A stretch of 8,609 bases of DNA, taken from Deltaproteobacteria bacterium (GTDB lineage Bacteria > SAR324 > JACQKK01). This document shows positions 6,323-8,609 of the stretch, in pieces. The translations under genes were made by a program, and so were the position numbers. The notes under the pieces were generated by a model, which saw only the letters and a program-made list of their open reading frames with translations, ran no database searches and had not been told where the DNA came from. Each line of letters begins with the position of its first letter. Position 1 is the stretch's first letter. The DNA is taken from the NCBI GenBank assembly GCA_029858165.1, contig JAOUFO010000063.1:1-8609 (forward strand), in the 5' to 3' direction.

Positions 6323-7585
6323 CTAGGCTTCGGATATGTTCAACAGCAGGTCCACCAGCCGCTCTCGGGTGGCCAGTTCCATATCCTCCGGCACCTTTTG
6401 TCCGGTGGTCAGGTAGGCGATGGGCAGCTTGAACCGGATGGCGTGGTTGAAAATGGAGCCGAAACCGGTGGATTCATCCAGTTTGGTAAACACCACCCCC
6501 TTGAGGGGCAGCTGGTTGAACCGGCGGGTGATTTCAGTAAGATCCGGGTCCTTGGTGGTGGCGCTTAGAGCCAGCAGAATATCCATGTTGGTTTCGCCAT
6601 CCAGCAAATGATGGATTTCGGCCATTTGCAGGTCATCCCGTTGGGAACGGCCGCCGGTATCCACAAACACCACGTCTTTGTCGCCAAAATCCCGAATGGC
6701 CTGTTGCAGGTCTGTTTTTCCGGATACCACGGTGATGGGCAGCCCGATGATTTTGGCATACACCTTCAACTGCTCCACTGCCGCGATGCGAAAGGTATCC
6801 ACGGTGATCAGCCCCACCCGGCGCTGATGCTTCAAAGATTGCTCAGAGGCCCATTTGGCCACGGTGGTGGTTTTTCCCACCCCGGTGGGGCCCACCAGGG
6901 CCACCACTTTTTGACGGCCCGGCTCCACCGCCAACTCTCCGGTCACCTTGACGATTTTCATCATCATCCGGGCCAGGAATATCTTCACGTAATTGAAGTC
7001 ATCCAGGTCCCCGGCGGGAATGTTGCGCAGGGCCTCTTCCAGCAGACGGCGGGCGAATTTTTCCTCCAGGCCGGAAAAAGTGAGTTGCTGATACAACACC
7101 ACCAGATTTTCCGGAAAATCGGAATCCCGCAGCCCCTGGGCCTGGCTGGAAAGGGCATGGACCATCTGGCGCATGTCCTGGATTTCCGCCTTTAACTGCG
7201 AAAGCATGGCGGAATCCCTGAAGGCACTCAGGTGGGCGGTGCCCACGTTTTGCAACATTTCCTTCAAATCCGATATTTCATCCGTCAGCGGGGCCAGGAT
7301 ACTGAAGGTTTCAGCCCGTGACCGGGCCGACCCAAAAGAAGGGTCCGGCTCTGCCTGAGGGGAGGATCGTCCTTTGGAGGCCAACAGGGCTTCCAATTCC
7401 GGACTGTTTTCTCCATTGTCCTGGGCCGCGGTCACCTCCAGCATGGGCTTGCCGAACAGGCCGAAGGCCCCCCGCCCCCCCCGTACATGGCGGGTGGAAA
7501 GGATGATGGCCTCGGAGCCCATCTCTTTTTTCACCTTTTCCAGAGCTTCCTGCATGTCAGCTCCACGAAACCGTTTTATGTGCAT
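6323..7585 (-). CDS. flhF: Flagellar placement GTPase FlhF (SRP family)
   Basis: The 420-residue protein is the third SRP-type GTPase, related to Ffh and FtsY. It marks the site of flagellar assembly, usually the pole, at the inner membrane. The start MHIKRF and the following GADMQEALEKVKKEMGSEA match the family N-terminal B domain. A variable, charged linker covers about 50-155. The NG domain follows: P-loop GPTGVGKT at 232-239, DTFRIAAVEQL from 263, G3 element DTGGRSQRD at 309-317, TKLDE at 367-371 and the closing loop TTGQKVPEDMELA at about 393-405. In G3 the third residue is Gly, where Ala or Val is usual. An in-frame ATG at 7624 would add 13 residues; I prefer 7585 because the conserved family start is there, although ribosome sites are weak for both. 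It is 46 bases upstream of flhG, its regulatory partner, and 135 bases downstream of flhA. Confidence 0.94.
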   Translation of the reverse strand: MHIKRFRGADMQEALEKVKKEMGSEAIILSTRHVRGGRGAFGLFGKPMLEVTAAQDNGENSPELEALLASKGRSSPQAEPDPSFGSARSRAETFSILAPLTDEISDLKEMLQNVGTAHLSAFRDSAMLSQLKAEIQDMRQMVHALSSQAQGLRDSDFPENLVVLYQQLTFSGLEEKFARRLLEEALRNIPAGDLDDFNYVKIFLARMMMKIVKVTGELAVEPGRQKVVALVGPTGVGKTTTVAKWASEQSLKHQRRVGLITVDTFRIAAVEQLKVYAKIIGLPITVVSGKTDLQQAIRDFGDKDVVFVDTGGRSQRDDLQMAEIHHLLDGETNMDILLALSATTKDPDLTEITRRFNQLPLKGVVFTKLDESTGFGSIFNHAIRFKLPIAYLTTGQKVPEDMELATRERLVDLLLNISEA

Positions 7586-7694
7586 GCCTTTGGATCGTGT
7601 GGTTGAAGGGTTTCCTGCGTTCATCCGCGGGGTTGGGTTGGGGGGCCGCCAACGGAAATCCCGGTCCCGATTGGGGGCGGCCTCGTTTCGGTTG

Positions 7695-7713
7695 CGGCGG
7701 GGCAGGCCCGCCG
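7695..7713 (-). other. Strong GC stem-loop between flhA and flhF
   Basis: CGGCGGG (7695-7701) and CCCGCCG (7707-7713) form a perfect 7-base, all-GC stem with a 5-base loop, starting 7 bases after the flhA stop on the minus strand. No T tract follows, so full termination is unlikely. It may set the relative levels of flhA and flhF by pausing, partial Rho-dependent ending or 3'-end protection. The structure is seen; the role is inferred. Confidence 0.5.
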
Positions 7714-7720
7714 GTGAAGA

Positions 7721-8608
7721 TTATCCCACCACCCCCAGGGATTCTATGCGCACATCGGGGGAAATCTCATTGTGGGAAAGCACCACCAAATTGGGCATAA
7801 ACCGTTCGGTCAGCCGTTTTAAATGGGGCCGGATCAGGGGCGAACACAGCACAATGGGTTGATAATTGAAGGCGGAAAACCGTTCCATCTGCCCTTCTAT
7901 GCTTTTGATGATAGTCTGGGCGATTTCCGGGTCCAGCCCCAGGTAAGACCCCTGGGGGGTGGTCTGGATGGCGTCGGCCAAGTGGTCTTCCATCTGCTGG
8001 GCCAGGGCCACCAGGGGCAGCAGACCGTCCGGGGTCTGGTATTGCCTGGTGATGGTGCGGGCCATGGATTGGCGCACATATTCGGTCAGCAGGTCCGGGT
8101 CCTTGGTCATGGTGCCATAATCGGCCAGGGTTTCCAAAATGGTGTGCATATCCCGGATGGAAACCCGTTCCCGCAGTAGGTTTTGCAGGGTTTTTTGCAC
8201 CACCCCCAGGCTGAGGACATTGGGCACCAGTTCTTCCACCACTTTGGGTTCGGTCTTGGCAAAGTTGTCCAGCAACCGTTGGGTTTCCTGGCGCCCCAGA
8301 AATTCCGGTGCGTGGCGTTTGATCACTTCCGTCAGGTGGGTGGCCAGCACCGTGGGCAGGTCCACCACCGTGTACCCGGCAAATTGGGCCCGTTCCTGGT
8401 CCTCCGGCCCCACCCACAGGGCGGGCAGGCCAAAAGCCGGCTCTATGGTTTCCATCCCCGCGATTTCCTCCTCCACCTCCCCGGTGCGCATGGCCAGATA
8501 ATGGCCTGTCATCAGTTCCCCCCGGCCCACTTCCACCCCTTTGATGGTGATGGAATAATTGCCGGGGGAAAGTTCCAGATTGTCCTTGATGTGGACCGGA
8601 GGGACGAT
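7721..8608 (-). CDS. flhA: Flagellar export gate protein FlhA, 3' part only
   Basis: The gene enters from the right edge; the last 295 residues are present, all in the cytosolic domain of FlhA. FlhA is an inner-membrane component of the flagellar type III export gate; its cytosolic domain forms a nonameric ring that docks export chaperone-substrate complexes and takes part in the switch from hook to filament export. Visible family stretches are IVPPVHIKDNLELSPGNY and GVEVGRGELMTGHYLAM near the left end of the fragment, then PALWV, GYTVVDLPTVLATHLTEVIK, LVPNVLSLGVVQKTLQNLLRE and the ending HNEISPDVRIESLGVV. The membrane part is outside the window. The order flhA-flhF-flhG-fliA is common in polarly flagellated proteobacteria. 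No disruption is seen, and the stop TAA at 7721-7723 gives a normal C terminus. Confidence 0.95.
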   Translation of the reverse strand: MVPPVHIKDNLELSPGNYSITIKGVEVGRGELMTGHYLAMRTGEVEEEIAGMETIEPAFGLPALWVGPEDQERAQFAGYTVVDLPTVLATHLTEVIKRHAPEFLGRQETQRLLDNFAKTEPKVVEELVPNVLSLGVVQKTLQNLLRERVSIRDMHTILETLADYGTMTKDPDLLTEYVRQSMARTITRQYQTPDGLLPLVALAQQMEDHLADAIQTTPQGSYLGLDPEIAQTIIKSIEGQMERFSAFNYQPIVLCSPLIRPHLKRLTERFMPNLVVLSHNEISPDVRIESLGVVG

Positions 8609-8609
8609 G

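Noticed and set aside
6608..7195. A 195-codon plus-strand frame opposite flhF
   Set aside because: It is the complement of the FlhF NG domain and has the same His/Gly-rich shadow composition.
1..8609. Mobile element, CRISPR array, tRNA, toxin-antitoxin or defence module
   Set aside because: No terminal inverted repeats, transposase or integrase motifs, spaced repeats or cloverleaf pattern were seen. All long frames with family motifs are housekeeping, transport or flagellar genes.

Overview
The window is ordinary bacterial chromosome: GC-rich by eye, tightly packed, with no sign of a mobile element, CRISPR array, tRNA or rRNA. Glycine and proline codons lean strongly to GGG and CCC, which produces many G or C runs of 8-10 bases inside genes. 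The gene set (MurJ, Gph, and an FlhA-FlhF-FlhG-FliA cluster) points to a Gram-negative, flagellated proteobacterium. The FlhF/FlhG pair suggests that flagellum position and number are controlled, as in polar flagellates. I cannot fix the class. The flagellar gene order fits gamma-, delta- or magnetococcus-like lineages, and that placement is inference.

Layout. The left part reads on the plus strand: the 3' end of murJ (lipid II flippase, 2-598), then after 9 bases gph (phosphoglycolate phosphatase, 608-1258). A 169-base gap follows. It holds a hairpin on the gph stop codon, a good sigma-70-type promoter candidate (1308-1336), a possible 10-residue leader ORF, and a clear Shine-Dalgarno site. 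Next is a 910-residue P2-type Ca2+/Mn2+-transporting ATPase (1428-4160), most like the eukaryotic SPCA/PMR1 pumps in its M5-M6 motifs.

The right part reads on the minus strand and converges on the ATPase. From the right edge it runs flhA (3' end, 8608-7721), flhF (7585-6323), flhG/fleN (6276-5338) and fliA (5160-4375). FlhA is the export gate of the flagellar type III secretion system. FlhF (SRP-type GTPase) and FlhG (MinD-type ATPase) set where and how many flagella are built. FliA is sigma-28 for late flagellar genes. The cluster ends at fliA, with no cheY or cheZ before the convergent ATPase.

I found no convincing undescribed system. The points worth a second look are modest: metal-site residues of the ATPase, the leader-ORF arrangement at its start, long G tracts in murJ and flhG, a strong hairpin between flhA and flhF, and a 9-base direct repeat upstream of fliA.
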